A stretch of 34,428 bases of DNA, taken from the NCBI GenBank assembly GCA_052144935.1, contig JBKQPR010000252.1, positions 1 through 34,428 on the forward strand, in the 5' to 3' direction. The position numbers and the translations under genes are program-made. A model generated the notes under the pieces. It saw nothing but the letters and a program-made list of their open reading frames with translations. It was not told where the DNA came from and did not search any database. Positions 7,180-13,628 of this stretch are shown piece by piece; within the stretch, counting starts at the first letter, position 1; each line of letters begins with the position of its first letter. This stretch comes from JOPF133 sp052144935. GTDB lineage: Bacteria; Acidobacteriota; Terriglobia; Bryobacterales; Bryobacteraceae.

Positions 7180-9066
7180 CTACCGGCTGGGCCCAGGGGG
7201 CACTCCGCCCTCGGGCCCAGAGGGCACCCCGCCTTCGGACGTACCCTCCGGCCCGCCCGCAAGGCCCTCTTCGGACTGTTTGTCAGTGGGGGAACCCGCG
7301 CCTTCCATGTTACCAAACTGCTCCACCGGCACACTTTCCGCCGGATGGGAACCCGGATCGAAGCGCTCCTGGGGACTTTCGGCATCGGACAGGGCGCCGG
7401 GCGGGTGGCCGGCGTCGTCGATCGCCTGGCTTGGCCGGGCCGCCTCAAGCTCGGATTGGGCCGCCTCGTGCTCAGCCTGGGCGGCCTCCGGCTCAGCGTG
7501 GATCGCCTCCGGCTCAGCGTGGGCCGCCTCGTGCTCAGCGTGGGCCGCCTCGTGCTCAGCCTGGGCTGCCTCGTGCTCGGCCTGGGCCGCCTCCGGCTCA
7601 GCGTGGATCGCCTCCGGCTCAGCCTGGGCCGCCTCCGGCTCAGCGTGGGCCGCCTCCGGCTCAGCGTGGATCGCCTCCGGCTCAGCGTGGATCGCCTCCG
7701 GCTCAGCCTGGATCGCATCCGGCTCAGCCTGGGTCGCATCCGGCTCAGCCTGGGTCGCCTCCGGCTCGGCCGGCTCCGCATTCCCGCCGCCCTGGCCTTC
7801 CTCGAACTGGCCATAGTAGGCGTTCACGGACTCCTGAATACTTTCCACCATCTGGGGTTCGATACCCTGAATTTCCTCGATCTGCTCGGGGGTCATGCCG
7901 CCCAGCTTTTCGATCGTGCCGACGCCCGAATCCAACAGCCGCGCCAGGATCGGTTCGGCCAGCCCGTAATCGATCAGCACGGAGACCGGAGCGCCCGGCG
8001 CCACCAGCGCCGCCATGGCGGACTCCACTTCCTGGCGCTTTTCCTCCTCGCTCTTGATGTCGATCTTCCAGCCCAGCAGCTTAGCGGCCAGGCGCACGTT
8101 CTGGCCCTTTTTGCCGATGGCGAGGGAAAGCTGCGAATCGTCCACGATCACTTCCATGTGCTTTTCGAGCGGATCGAGGATGGTGATGCGGCTGACCTTG
8201 GCGGGGCTGAGCGCATGGGTGGCGAAGACCACCGAGTCGTCCGAGAACTCGATGATGTCGATCTTTTCGCCGCGCAGCTCGCGAATGATGGATTGCACGC
8301 GCATGCCCTTCATGCCCACGCAGGCGCCCACGCTGTCCACATCGCGGTCGCGGCTCTGCACGGCGATTTTGGTGCGCTCCCCGGCCTCGCGCGCGCAACC
8401 TTTGATGGCCACCGTGCCGTCGTAGATTTCGGGAACTTCCTGCTCGAAGAGGCGCATCACCAGCTCGGGCGCGGCGCGGGAAACCAGCACGCCGGGGCCT
8501 TTGCTGGACTTGTCCACCAGTTTAATGACGCACCGCACGCGGTCGCCCACGCTGTAACTTTCCAGACGCGACTGTTCCTTCTTGGGCAGCTTGGCCTCGG
8601 TCTTGCCGAGATCGAGAATGTAATCCGGCCCTTCGACGCGCTTGATGGTGCAATTGACCAGCTCGCCGGTGCGGCCCGAGTATTCGTTGTAAACGGTCTC
8701 CCGTTCGGCTTCGCGCACCTTCTGGAAAATGACCTGCTTGGCGGTTTGCGCCGAGATGCGGCCGAGCGCATCGGTGCTCTTCTTGATGCGGACTTCGCCG
8801 CCGATTTCGCTTTCCGCATTGATGCGGCGCGCTTCCGAGAGGACCATTTCGTGGACCGGATCGGCGACCGTTTCCACCACCTTCTTGACGGCATACAGTT
8901 GAATGGCGCCGGTCTTCGGATCCATCTCCGCCAGGTAATCCTCGTTGGTGCGGTAGTGTTTGCGGGCGGCGATCAACATGGCGTCCTTGACGGCGTCCAG
9001 GACGATGCGCGGATCGATGCCTTTTTCCTTGCTGAGTATCTCGATGGACTGAAAGATCGTTTCCAA
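7180..9066 (-). CDS. nusA: Transcription termination/antitermination protein NusA
   Basis: Predicted NusA, about 628 residues, an RNA-polymerase-associated factor in pausing, termination and antitermination. The N-terminal domain (IEILSKEKGIDPRIVLDAVKDAM) is followed by S1 (GELVNCTIKRVEGPDYILDLG), KH1 (VGACVGMKGMRVQSIIREL) and KH2 (LSLAIGKKGQNVRLAAKLLG). A helix-hairpin region (IEEIQGIEPQM) comes next, then an acidic tail. No ATG fits the N-terminus: TTG at 9066, with AGGAACGAGGG upstream, is the best start, and a GTG at 9126 overlapping the rimP stop is an alternative. Residues about 433-544 are 16 heptads of the AEPEAIH/AEHEAAQ type, and GVPSGP motifs sit at the very end. The family core is complete; the roughly 200-residue tail is an extension. 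Confidence 0.95.
   Translation of the reverse strand: METIFQSIEILSKEKGIDPRIVLDAVKDAMLIAARKHYRTNEDYLAEMDPKTGAIQLYAVKKVVETVADPVHEMVLSEARRINAESEIGGEVRIKKSTDALGRISAQTAKQVIFQKVREAERETVYNEYSGRTGELVNCTIKRVEGPDYILDLGKTEAKLPKKEQSRLESYSVGDRVRCVIKLVDKSSKGPGVLVSRAAPELVMRLFEQEVPEIYDGTVAIKGCAREAGERTKIAVQSRDRDVDSVGACVGMKGMRVQSIIRELRGEKIDIIEFSDDSVVFATHALSPAKVSRITILDPLEKHMEVIVDDSQLSLAIGKKGQNVRLAAKLLGWKIDIKSEEEKRQEVESAMAALVAPGAPVSVLIDYGLAEPILARLLDSGVGTIEKLGGMTPEQIEEIQGIEPQMVESIQESVNAYYGQFEEGQGGGNAEPAEPEATQAEPDATQAEPDAIQAEPEAIHAEPEAIHAEPEAAHAEPEAAQAEPEAIHAEPEAAQAEHEAAQAEHEAAHAEHEAAHAEPEAIHAEPEAAQAEHEAAQSELEAARPSQAIDDAGHPPGALSDAESPQERFDPGSHPAESVPVEQFGNMEGAGSPTDKQSEEGLAGGPEGTSEGGVPSGPEGGVPPGPSR
7189..7230 (-). 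repeat. 18-bp GGGCCCAGAGGGC repeat copies at the nusA 3' end
   Basis: A 16/18 match lies at 7189-7206 and an exact 18-mer at 7213-7230, separated by 6 nt. They encode the last residues of NusA (GVPSGPEGGVPPGPSR). The same sequence in the same coding frame occurs in infB. Confidence 0.7.
7435..7770 (-). repeat. 21-bp minisatellite, 16 units, in the nusA tail
   Basis: Sixteen contiguous 21-bp units (336 bp exactly) encode heptads of consensus A-E-(P/H)-E-A-(I/A/T)-(H/Q). Neighbouring units are almost identical (gcctccggctcagcgtggat is the common core), which implies recent expansion by slippage or recombination. Being a multiple of three and free of stop codons, the array is open in other frames too, which creates false overlapping frames on both strands. 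Confidence 0.95.
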
Positions 9067-9119
9067 AGTGCCCTCGTTCCTGACTATGGTGTTTCTGGCG
9101 GCCTGTTCTCCCGGCGGGA

Positions 9120-9584
9120 CTACCACTCGAACTTGAGATTGGCCTTGTGGATCTGCTCGAAGGGAAAGCGCAGGGATTTTCCGGGTTGCGTCTCCAGGGC
9201 GACCTCGCCATTCTCGAAGCCGGCCAGGGTACCCTCCCAATGGGATCTCCCGTCGATCGGCTGGCGCAGCGTGATCTTGGCTTTCTGTCCCTGAAACCGG
9301 AGGTAATCCTGCGGCTTACGAAGCTTGCGCTCCAGGCCAGGGGAGCTGACTTCGAGCGTGTAGCGGCCCCCCGGAACTACGTCTTCCACATCCAGAATGG
9401 CGCCTACCTGGTGGGAAACCAGCTCGCAATCGGCGTGGGTGACGCCGTTGGGCTTGTCGATCGAAATTCGCACGAAGCGAGTTCCCCCGCCGCCTTTGAC
9501 TTCGACCTCGACCACTTCCATCCCTTCCGGCTCGGCCACGCGCTGCGCGATCTCTTCGATTTTGGACGCTACCGCTTCCTGCAT
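9120..9584 (-). CDS. rimP: Ribosome maturation factor RimP
   Basis: Predicted RimP, 154 residues, a cytosolic 30S assembly factor. The N-terminal alpha/beta domain has VEVEVKGGGGTRFVRISIDK, and the following GVTHADCELVSHQVGAILD and YTLEVSSPGLERKLRKPQDY are the family hallmarks, with SPGLERKL diagnostic. The C-terminal SH3-like domain ends in FPFEQIHKANLKFEW. The start is ATG at 9584. The frame is open further upstream, but that stretch crosses the leader hairpin and a low-complexity region. First gene of the operon; nusA begins 53 nt after its stop. Confidence 0.94.
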   Translation of the reverse strand: MQEAVASKIEEIAQRVAEPEGMEVVEVEVKGGGGTRFVRISIDKPNGVTHADCELVSHQVGAILDVEDVVPGGRYTLEVSSPGLERKLRKPQDYLRFQGQKAKITLRQPIDGRSHWEGTLAGFENGEVALETQPGKSLRFPFEQIHKANLKFEW

Positions 9585-9608
9585 TGTTCTAAAAGTGCGA
9601 AATCCAAC

Positions 9609-9631
9609 AAAAAAGTGGGCTTTCGCCCACT
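9609..9631 (-). terminator. Intrinsic-terminator-like hairpin in the rimP leader
   Basis: On the minus strand AGTGGGC, loop GAAA, GCCCACT is followed by a run of six T (9614-9609). That is a 7-bp stem with a GNRA tetraloop and a T-run, placed about 25 nt before the rimP start and downstream of a TACAAT box. No minus-strand gene lies immediately upstream that would need a terminator here, so an attenuator of the rimP-nusA-infB operon is the natural reading. Leader hairpins before rimP are known in other bacteria (rimP-leader type RNAs). Confidence 0.65.
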
Positions 9632-9654
9632 GGTTTGGTTCGACCTCAAATCTC

Positions 9655-9660
9655 ATTGTA
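9655..9660 (-). promoter_or_regulatory. Candidate -10 box of the rimP-nusA-infB operon
   Basis: TACAAT on the minus strand matches the sigma-70 -10 consensus at 5 of 6 positions. It would start a transcript near 9648, giving a leader of about 64 nt that contains the terminator-like hairpin. The -35 region is poor (TTCCCC-like). Confidence 0.4.
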
Positions 9661-9969
9661 GCGTGTTTGGGGCAGGAGGGGAAGAGGGGATCGGAGGCGC
9701 GTTTCGGGGGCGCGTTATCATGTTTTAAAAGGTGAGGCGGGGGTCCGGAAGGGCCCTCCGTCCCTCCGTGGAGCGGCGTGCATGGCGGGATGCCTACCCG
9801 CGCAGGGCGGGACCGCAGGAGAGGTTCCATCTTCTCCCGCGGCGCCTGCACCGTGAACGGCTTGGCGGGCAGGGCTGGCTCTTCTCCGCCACGTACTTCC
9901 GCGCCACTCGAGGCCCCGTCGGCCCCGGCGACCGGGGCACTCGCCGCCGGTTCACCCCTTCCCCTCGCG

Positions 9970-9978
9970 TGCTATCCT
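9970..9978 (+). promoter_or_regulatory. Extended -10 box of the enolase-superfamily gene
   Basis: TGCTATCCT (TG-N-TATCCT) ends 15 nt before the ATG at 9994, so the mRNA would have a leader of only about 9 nt. No clear Shine-Dalgarno lies in those bases. Similar boxes precede several other genes here. Confidence 0.4.
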
Positions 9979-9993
9979 GCATTCGGCGTCCTC

Positions 9994-11241
9994 ATGAAGA
10001 TCGACAGCGTACGCGCGTGCCTGCTTTCCTATCCTTTCGCGGAACCCATCCACCTGCCCTTCTTCGGAGGTGAGCGGACGCTGGTCAAGCGCGACGCCAT
10101 GCTCATCCGCGTGGCGACCGATATCGGCCTGGTAGGTTATGCCCCCGGCCCCGGCAGCCTGGTCGCCCAGCAGGCCATCGAGCGCACCATCGGTCCATTC
10201 CTCCAGGGCCGCACCCTGGCCGATCCCGACGCCCTGCGCATCCAGTTCCTGGAAGGTCCCGGCTCGGACCCCGCCCTCGCCAAGGTGTACTGCTCGGCCG
10301 AAATCGCGCTCTACGATCTGATGGGCAAGGCGCGCGGCGTGCCGGTTTCCGAGCTGCTGGGCGGCCGGGTGCGCGACCGCATCCGTCTCTACGGCAGCGC
10401 GGGCATGTACATGTCCCCGGAGGCCTACGCCGCCGAAGCCACCGCCATCGCCGGCCTCGGTTTCCGCGCCTACAAAATGCGTCCCGCCCTCGGCCCCGCC
10501 CGGGACGTGGAAGCGGTCGCCCGCATGCGCCACGCCGTCGGCCCCGATTTCGACCTGATGGTGGACGCCCACACCTGGTGGCGCATGGGCGACCAAAGCT
10601 ATTCGCTCGAAACCGTCGAGGAGATGGCCCACGCGATGGCTGAACAACGGATTGCCTGGCTCGAAGAACCGATTCCCCCCGACAATCACGCGGCCTATCT
10701 GGAGCTCAAGGAAAAGGACATCGTCCCGCTGGCCAGCGGCGAACACGAGCCCAGCGAAGAGCGCTATCTCGACCTCATCCTCACCCAAGCCGTGGACTAC
10801 GTCCAGATGGACGTATGCTGCCAGGGCGGATACGCCATGGGCCGCCGCCTGTTTGCCGAGATTGCGCGCCAGGGTCTGCGCTTTGCCTTCCACAGTTGGG
10901 GCACCGCGCTGGAAGCGATCGCCGCCGCGCAGATTGGCATCTGCTGGCCCGAGCAGATAGTGGAATGGCTGGAATACCCGTGCTACTCCACTGCCACGAG
11001 CGCCGGCATGTATCCCTTCCCGCTGGCCGCCGGGATCCTGCGCGATCCGCTGCCTCTCGATCACGGCGATCTGGTCGTGCCCCGCGGCCCCGGCCTGGGC
11101 GTCACCGTGGACGAATCGGTCGTGGAGCGCTATCCCTGGATACCCGGCCCCTGGTCGTTCTTCCGCACCGACAGCCCCGCCGAGGTCCGCGCCGTCACCA
11201 GCGATCACAGCCTGCCCTGGGACCATTCGCCATCGCCATGA
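9994..11241 (+). CDS. Mandelate racemase / muconate lactonizing enzyme family protein
   Basis: Enolase-superfamily enzyme of 415 residues, with an N-terminal capping domain (about 1-125), a TIM barrel, and a C-terminal capping tail (PRGPGLGVTVDESVVERY). Three metal ligands are visible: Asp191 in LMVDAHTWW, Glu in WLEEP at 224-225, and Glu250 in SGEHE. Asp273 (QMDV) and His300 (FAFHSWGTALEA) fit the His-Asp base dyad of the mandelate racemase subgroup. The usual K-x-K base on the opposite side reads K161-M-R163. Sugar-acid dehydratases and racemases share this layout, so the substrate is unknown. The gene stands alone between divergent and convergent minus-strand genes, with no transporter or sugar-acid operon beside it. 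Start ATG at 9994 gives the family N-terminus MKIDSVRA. Confidence 0.88.
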   Translation: MKIDSVRACLLSYPFAEPIHLPFFGGERTLVKRDAMLIRVATDIGLVGYAPGPGSLVAQQAIERTIGPFLQGRTLADPDALRIQFLEGPGSDPALAKVYCSAEIALYDLMGKARGVPVSELLGGRVRDRIRLYGSAGMYMSPEAYAAEATAIAGLGFRAYKMRPALGPARDVEAVARMRHAVGPDFDLMVDAHTWWRMGDQSYSLETVEEMAHAMAEQRIAWLEEPIPPDNHAAYLELKEKDIVPLASGEHEPSEERYLDLILTQAVDYVQMDVCCQGGYAMGRRLFAEIARQGLRFAFHSWGTALEAIAAAQIGICWPEQIVEWLEYPCYSTATSAGMYPFPLAAGILRDPLPLDHGDLVVPRGPGLGVTVDESVVERYPWIPGPWSFFRTDSPAEVRAVTSDHSLPWDHSPSP

Positions 11242-11254
11242 GCGTAGGGCGGCG

Positions 11255-11270
11255 CGCCCTCTGGGGTGCC
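11255..11270 (-). repeat. GGGCCCAGAGGGC-family copy between convergent genes
   Basis: gccctctggggtgcc is the exact reverse complement of the junction between tandem units in infB (ggcaccccagagggc). It lies in the 98-nt gap between two convergent genes, so this copy is not constrained by coding. Short inverted repeats around it (agggcg / cgccct, ccgccc / gggcgg) lack T-runs. Confidence 0.5.
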
Positions 11271-11339
11271 TTCGTCCGGCCCGGCAGCGCGCGCGGCGAC
11301 CCTATCGGCAACCGCGCCGGCCGCCCGCGGAGGGCGGTG

Positions 11340-12281
11340 TCACTCTGGCCGCTGTGGCCCGATCGTACGCCAGATTATCGCGCGGCGGCGCAGCACTTCT
11401 CTCCCATACTCGGTGCCGGCATAAAGTCCTGGCGGCAGCGGAACAAACTCCGGCAGAGCGCCGCCGAAGTAAAGGCAGGCATCGGCCACCTCTCGCACCC
11501 TGACGCCCGGCTCAAATACTTGCGCCGGTACCAACACCGGCTTTCCGTCGACAACTTTGACCCGCTTCGTGCCCTTTTCAAAGAGGCCGTTCGCCTCAAG
11601 ATCGCCAACCGGGCTGCCGGCCAGACGGACGAACACCGGATCGATCGGGGAAGCCAGTTCCGCGGCAAACACCCTGGAAACCCCGGCGCCGTCAACTGGA
11701 AGGATGACGAACCACTGGGCCCGTGGATTCCCTCGAAGAAGGTCCACGAGCGTCCCCGAGTGGCTTCGATAAAGGTGCGCCGAACCAAACAGCACCAGCG
11801 CCTTGCGGCCCTTGTTCAGGACCTCGCGCTCGATCACCGATCGGGCGAAGTTGTCGCGGTCCTCGAGATCCTGTCGACGCGGCGGTGGCGAAGACAGACG
11901 CCAATCGACGAGCGGATCGCCCGCCAGAACGCGAAGCTGCCGGCCGGATGGCAGTACCATGTTGACCTCCCGCACGGCGCGCAGAAAGTCCTCGTAAACC
12001 GGCGAGTCCCATGCGCCGGGCTGGGTCGTGTCCCGCCAGATTCTTGGCAGTTCGGCGGGAGGCACGGCCTCGCCATTCACAAAGCCATCCAGAAGGTCCT
12101 GGTGGAGCGCATTGGCAAACTCGACCACGATGTCGGTCACGGTCCTTGCGAAAGCCGGATCTCGAATCAGCCTGAGCCGAAATTCGGAATCCTCTCGCGC
12201 CCAGTGCCGCTCTCCGAGCGCCACCAGATTGGCGGTTTGGAAGGCGCCGATCAGATCCTTTACGGGGTCTGGCGTGTTCAT
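11340..12281 (-). CDS. Hypothetical protein, ChaN / erythromycin-esterase-like fold
   Basis: Protein of 313 residues with no signal peptide. The N-terminal LVALGERHWAREDSEFRLRL resembles the ALGE-x-H / GERH active-site opening of the EreA and ChaN-like superfamily. IVVEFANALHQDLLDGFV and a later VLFGSAHLYRSHSGTLVDLL (a second conserved His region) agree with it. Many acidobacterial genomes carry such proteins as uncharacterised (from memory). Start ATG at 12281 is preferred; the frame continues upstream to 12368, but that part lies in a palindromic repeat. The function is not known; an esterase or haem-binding role is only a fold-based guess. Convergent with the enolase-superfamily gene. Confidence 0.65.
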   Translation of the reverse strand: MNTPDPVKDLIGAFQTANLVALGERHWAREDSEFRLRLIRDPAFARTVTDIVVEFANALHQDLLDGFVNGEAVPPAELPRIWRDTTQPGAWDSPVYEDFLRAVREVNMVLPSGRQLRVLAGDPLVDWRLSSPPPRRQDLEDRDNFARSVIEREVLNKGRKALVLFGSAHLYRSHSGTLVDLLRGNPRAQWFVILPVDGAGVSRVFAAELASPIDPVFVRLAGSPVGDLEANGLFEKGTKRVKVVDGKPVLVPAQVFEPGVRVREVADACLYFGGALPEFVPLPPGLYAGTEYGREVLRRRAIIWRTIGPQRPE

Positions 12282-12359
12282 CCGGCACCAACCACTTCCG
12301 GCGTTCCCTCCGGGCCCGGCGGCGATTCGGAGCCGGGCCAAAGAGTGGGAAAAAGAGAT

Positions 12360-12439
12360 TATGGCCACAGATGAACACAGATGAACACAGATAACTCCAT
12401 TATCTTATCGGCGTTCCTCTGTGTTCATCTGTGGCCATA
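12360..12439. repeat. Imperfect palindrome (GGCCACAGATGAACACAG type)
   Basis: Arms of 35 nt, 12360-12394 and 12405-12439, are inverted complements at 32 of 35 positions, and the outer 21 nt are perfect. The loop is 10 nt. The left arm contains a direct repeat of atgaacacag. It lies between the ChaN-like gene and the small zinc-ribbon gene. Sequences of this type (ccacagatgaacacagat) are widespread intergenic repeats in environmental bacteria (from memory). It is AT-richer than its surroundings. Confidence 0.85.
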
Positions 12440-12485
12440 GTTCTTGCTTGCGTTTTGAGGGAGCGGTCTACGGCAACACACAGGA

Positions 12486-12830
12486 TCACGCGGTCGAAGA
12501 CCTAGCCGAAGGGCGACCCCGGTTTCGTGCGATAGGATCTCTTCGGCGCTCTGCGCCGCGCTGGAGAACGGACCCTCCGCTTGTCGCATGCCTCGGCGAT
12601 CTCGTAGTCCTCGGACGATCCGCTTCGCCGGTAATGCATGTGAAGCAGGCGTGCCCGGCTTCCGCCGAGCCGATGACCCAGATCGGCTCGCCGCAACTGC
12701 ACCTTTTCCCAGCCTGGTACGCCTCAAGCGCGGATTCCAACCGTGCCGTTAGCGCTTCCGCGGTCTCACCACGGTTGGCCTTCAGGTGTTTGCGAACGTA
12801 GTCGGGGATTCGGATTGGCACGAAACCCAT
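12486..12830 (-). CDS. Small zinc-ribbon protein, probably frameshifted
   Basis: The frame gives 114 residues. Its first 70 look like a conserved small protein: GFVPIRIPDYVRKHLKANRGET followed by a helical stretch and CSCGEP...ACFTCITGEA, with Cys44, Cys46, Cys62 and Cys65 as a likely zinc site. After Ala70 the frame becomes Arg/Ser-rich. A neighbouring frame from about 12615 reads SEDYEIAEACDK and stops at 12502, a more natural acidic end for such a protein. A single-base deletion (or two-base insertion) near 12612-12620 is therefore likely. It lies 21 nt after ssb with GGGAGG upstream, so the two are probably cotranscribed. The function is unknown. Confidence 0.65.
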   Translation of the reverse strand: MGFVPIRIPDYVRKHLKANRGETAEALTARLESALEAYQAGKRCSCGEPIWVIGSAEAGHACFTCITGEADRPRTTRSPRHATSGGSVLQRGAERRRDPIARNRGRPSARSSTA

Positions 12831-12851
12831 AGCTTGGCGCCTCCCTCCCCC

Positions 12852-13364
12852 TTAAAACGGCACGTCGTCGTCGCTGACGCCCTGCTGGAACTCTTCGGGC
12901 GGCGCTGGCGCGGCCGCGGGCTGAGGGCGCGCAGCCGGGCGGGGCGCGGAAACGGGGCCCGCGGGGCGATCGTATTCCGCGGCGCCTGCTGGCAGTCCCT
13001 GATCGCCCCCGCCGCCGCCCCCGCCCCCGCCGCGCGAGCTGAGCAGAATCAGATCCTCTACCACCACCTCCGTGGTGTAGCGCTTCTGGCCGTCCTTGTC
13101 GTCCCAACTACGCGTCTGCAGACGCCCCTCAATGTAAACATTCGTGCCCTTGGTTAGATAATTGGCCCGATTCTCGGACCGCCACAGCACGCAACGGTGC
13201 CACTCGGTCTCTTCTTTCCACTCGCCGGTCTGTTGATCCTTCCAGCGCCGGTTGGTGGCCAGTGTAAAATTCGAAACCGCCGTACCCGACGGAGTGTACT
13301 TGGTTTCGGCGTCTTTGCCGAGGTTGCCAAGCAGAATCACTTTGTTGACGCTTCGGCTTGCCAT
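12852..13364 (-). CDS. ssb: Single-stranded DNA-binding protein SSB
   Basis: Predicted SSB of 170 residues, which coats single-stranded DNA in replication, repair and recombination. The OB fold covers about residues 1-110: SVNKVILLGNLGKDAETKYTP, NFTLATNRRW, EWHRCVLWR and YIEGRLQTRSW. A nine-Gly run (GGGGGGGGG) and a Pro/Ala linker lead to the acidic tip DDDVPF that recruits partner proteins. Start ATG at 13364 fits the conserved MASRSVNKV; an extension to 13487 is open but Pro/Arg-rich. A TGCTAAGTT box lies 7 nt before the ATG, which would make the mRNA nearly leaderless. Confidence 0.95.
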   Translation of the reverse strand: MASRSVNKVILLGNLGKDAETKYTPSGTAVSNFTLATNRRWKDQQTGEWKEETEWHRCVLWRSENRANYLTKGTNVYIEGRLQTRSWDDKDGQKRYTTEVVVEDLILLSSRGGGGGGGGGDQGLPAGAAEYDRPAGPVSAPRPAARPQPAAAPAPPEEFQQGVSDDDVPF

Positions 13365-13371
13365 CGTATTG

Positions 13372-13380
13372 AACTTAGCA
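13372..13380 (-). promoter_or_regulatory. Extended -10 box immediately before ssb
   Basis: On the minus strand TGCTAAGTT (TG-N-TAAGTT) ends 7 nt before the ssb ATG, placing the predicted start of transcription at or next to the start codon. Confidence 0.35.
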
Positions 13381-13509
13381 CACCCCGCCGGCCGCGGCGA
13401 TGCGTTCGTAGAGAGTCGGGGGAATTGTCGGCGGCGGAGGCACGGGGGGCGGCGCGGGAGCCGGGGTGCGGGGATGCCGAAGGGCACGGGTAAGCCGAGC
13501 GGCTTGTGG

Positions 13510-13616
13510 GAAGGCCGAGAATGCGGGGGAGCCGGGCGGTGCGGGGAAGCCGGGAGGCGCGGAAGCCGGGCGTGTGCGGGGGAAGCCGGGCGGTGCGGAG
13601 AAGCCGCGGGTGCGGA
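13510..13616. repeat. Intergenic minisatellite of about 17 bp
   Basis: Five units of 16-20 bp between 13528 and 13616 share the pattern gaagccgggcggtgcgg, with a weaker sixth at 13510-13527. They fill much of the 264-nt gap between the TPR gene stop (13629) and ssb. There is no gene in this gap, and no clear terminator for the TPR gene. Confidence 0.7.
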
Positions 13617-13628
13617 GATGACCGCCGC

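Larger units (their letters stand above)
9585..9993. other. Divergent intergenic region rimP / enolase-superfamily gene
   Basis: This 409-nt gap separates divergent genes. On the rimP side it holds the leader hairpin and a TACAAT box. On the other side it holds an extended -10 box at 9970-9978. The middle (about 9665-9960) is GC-rich with open frames on both strands, but none resembles a protein and none has a good ribosome site. Confidence 0.6.

Noticed and set aside
7435..7770. Regular repeats that might be a CRISPR array
   Set aside because: Units are contiguous 21-mers with no unique spacers and are translated in frame; no cas genes nearby.
7039..9294. Plus-strand open frame of 751 codons opposite nusA
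   Set aside because: Antisense shadow of nusA and its 21-bp array; the minus-strand frame has full S1-KH-KH domains.
10815..12374. Plus-strand frame running from the enolase-superfamily gene across the ChaN-like gene
   Set aside because: Out of frame with the first gene and antisense to the second; no domain is recognisable.
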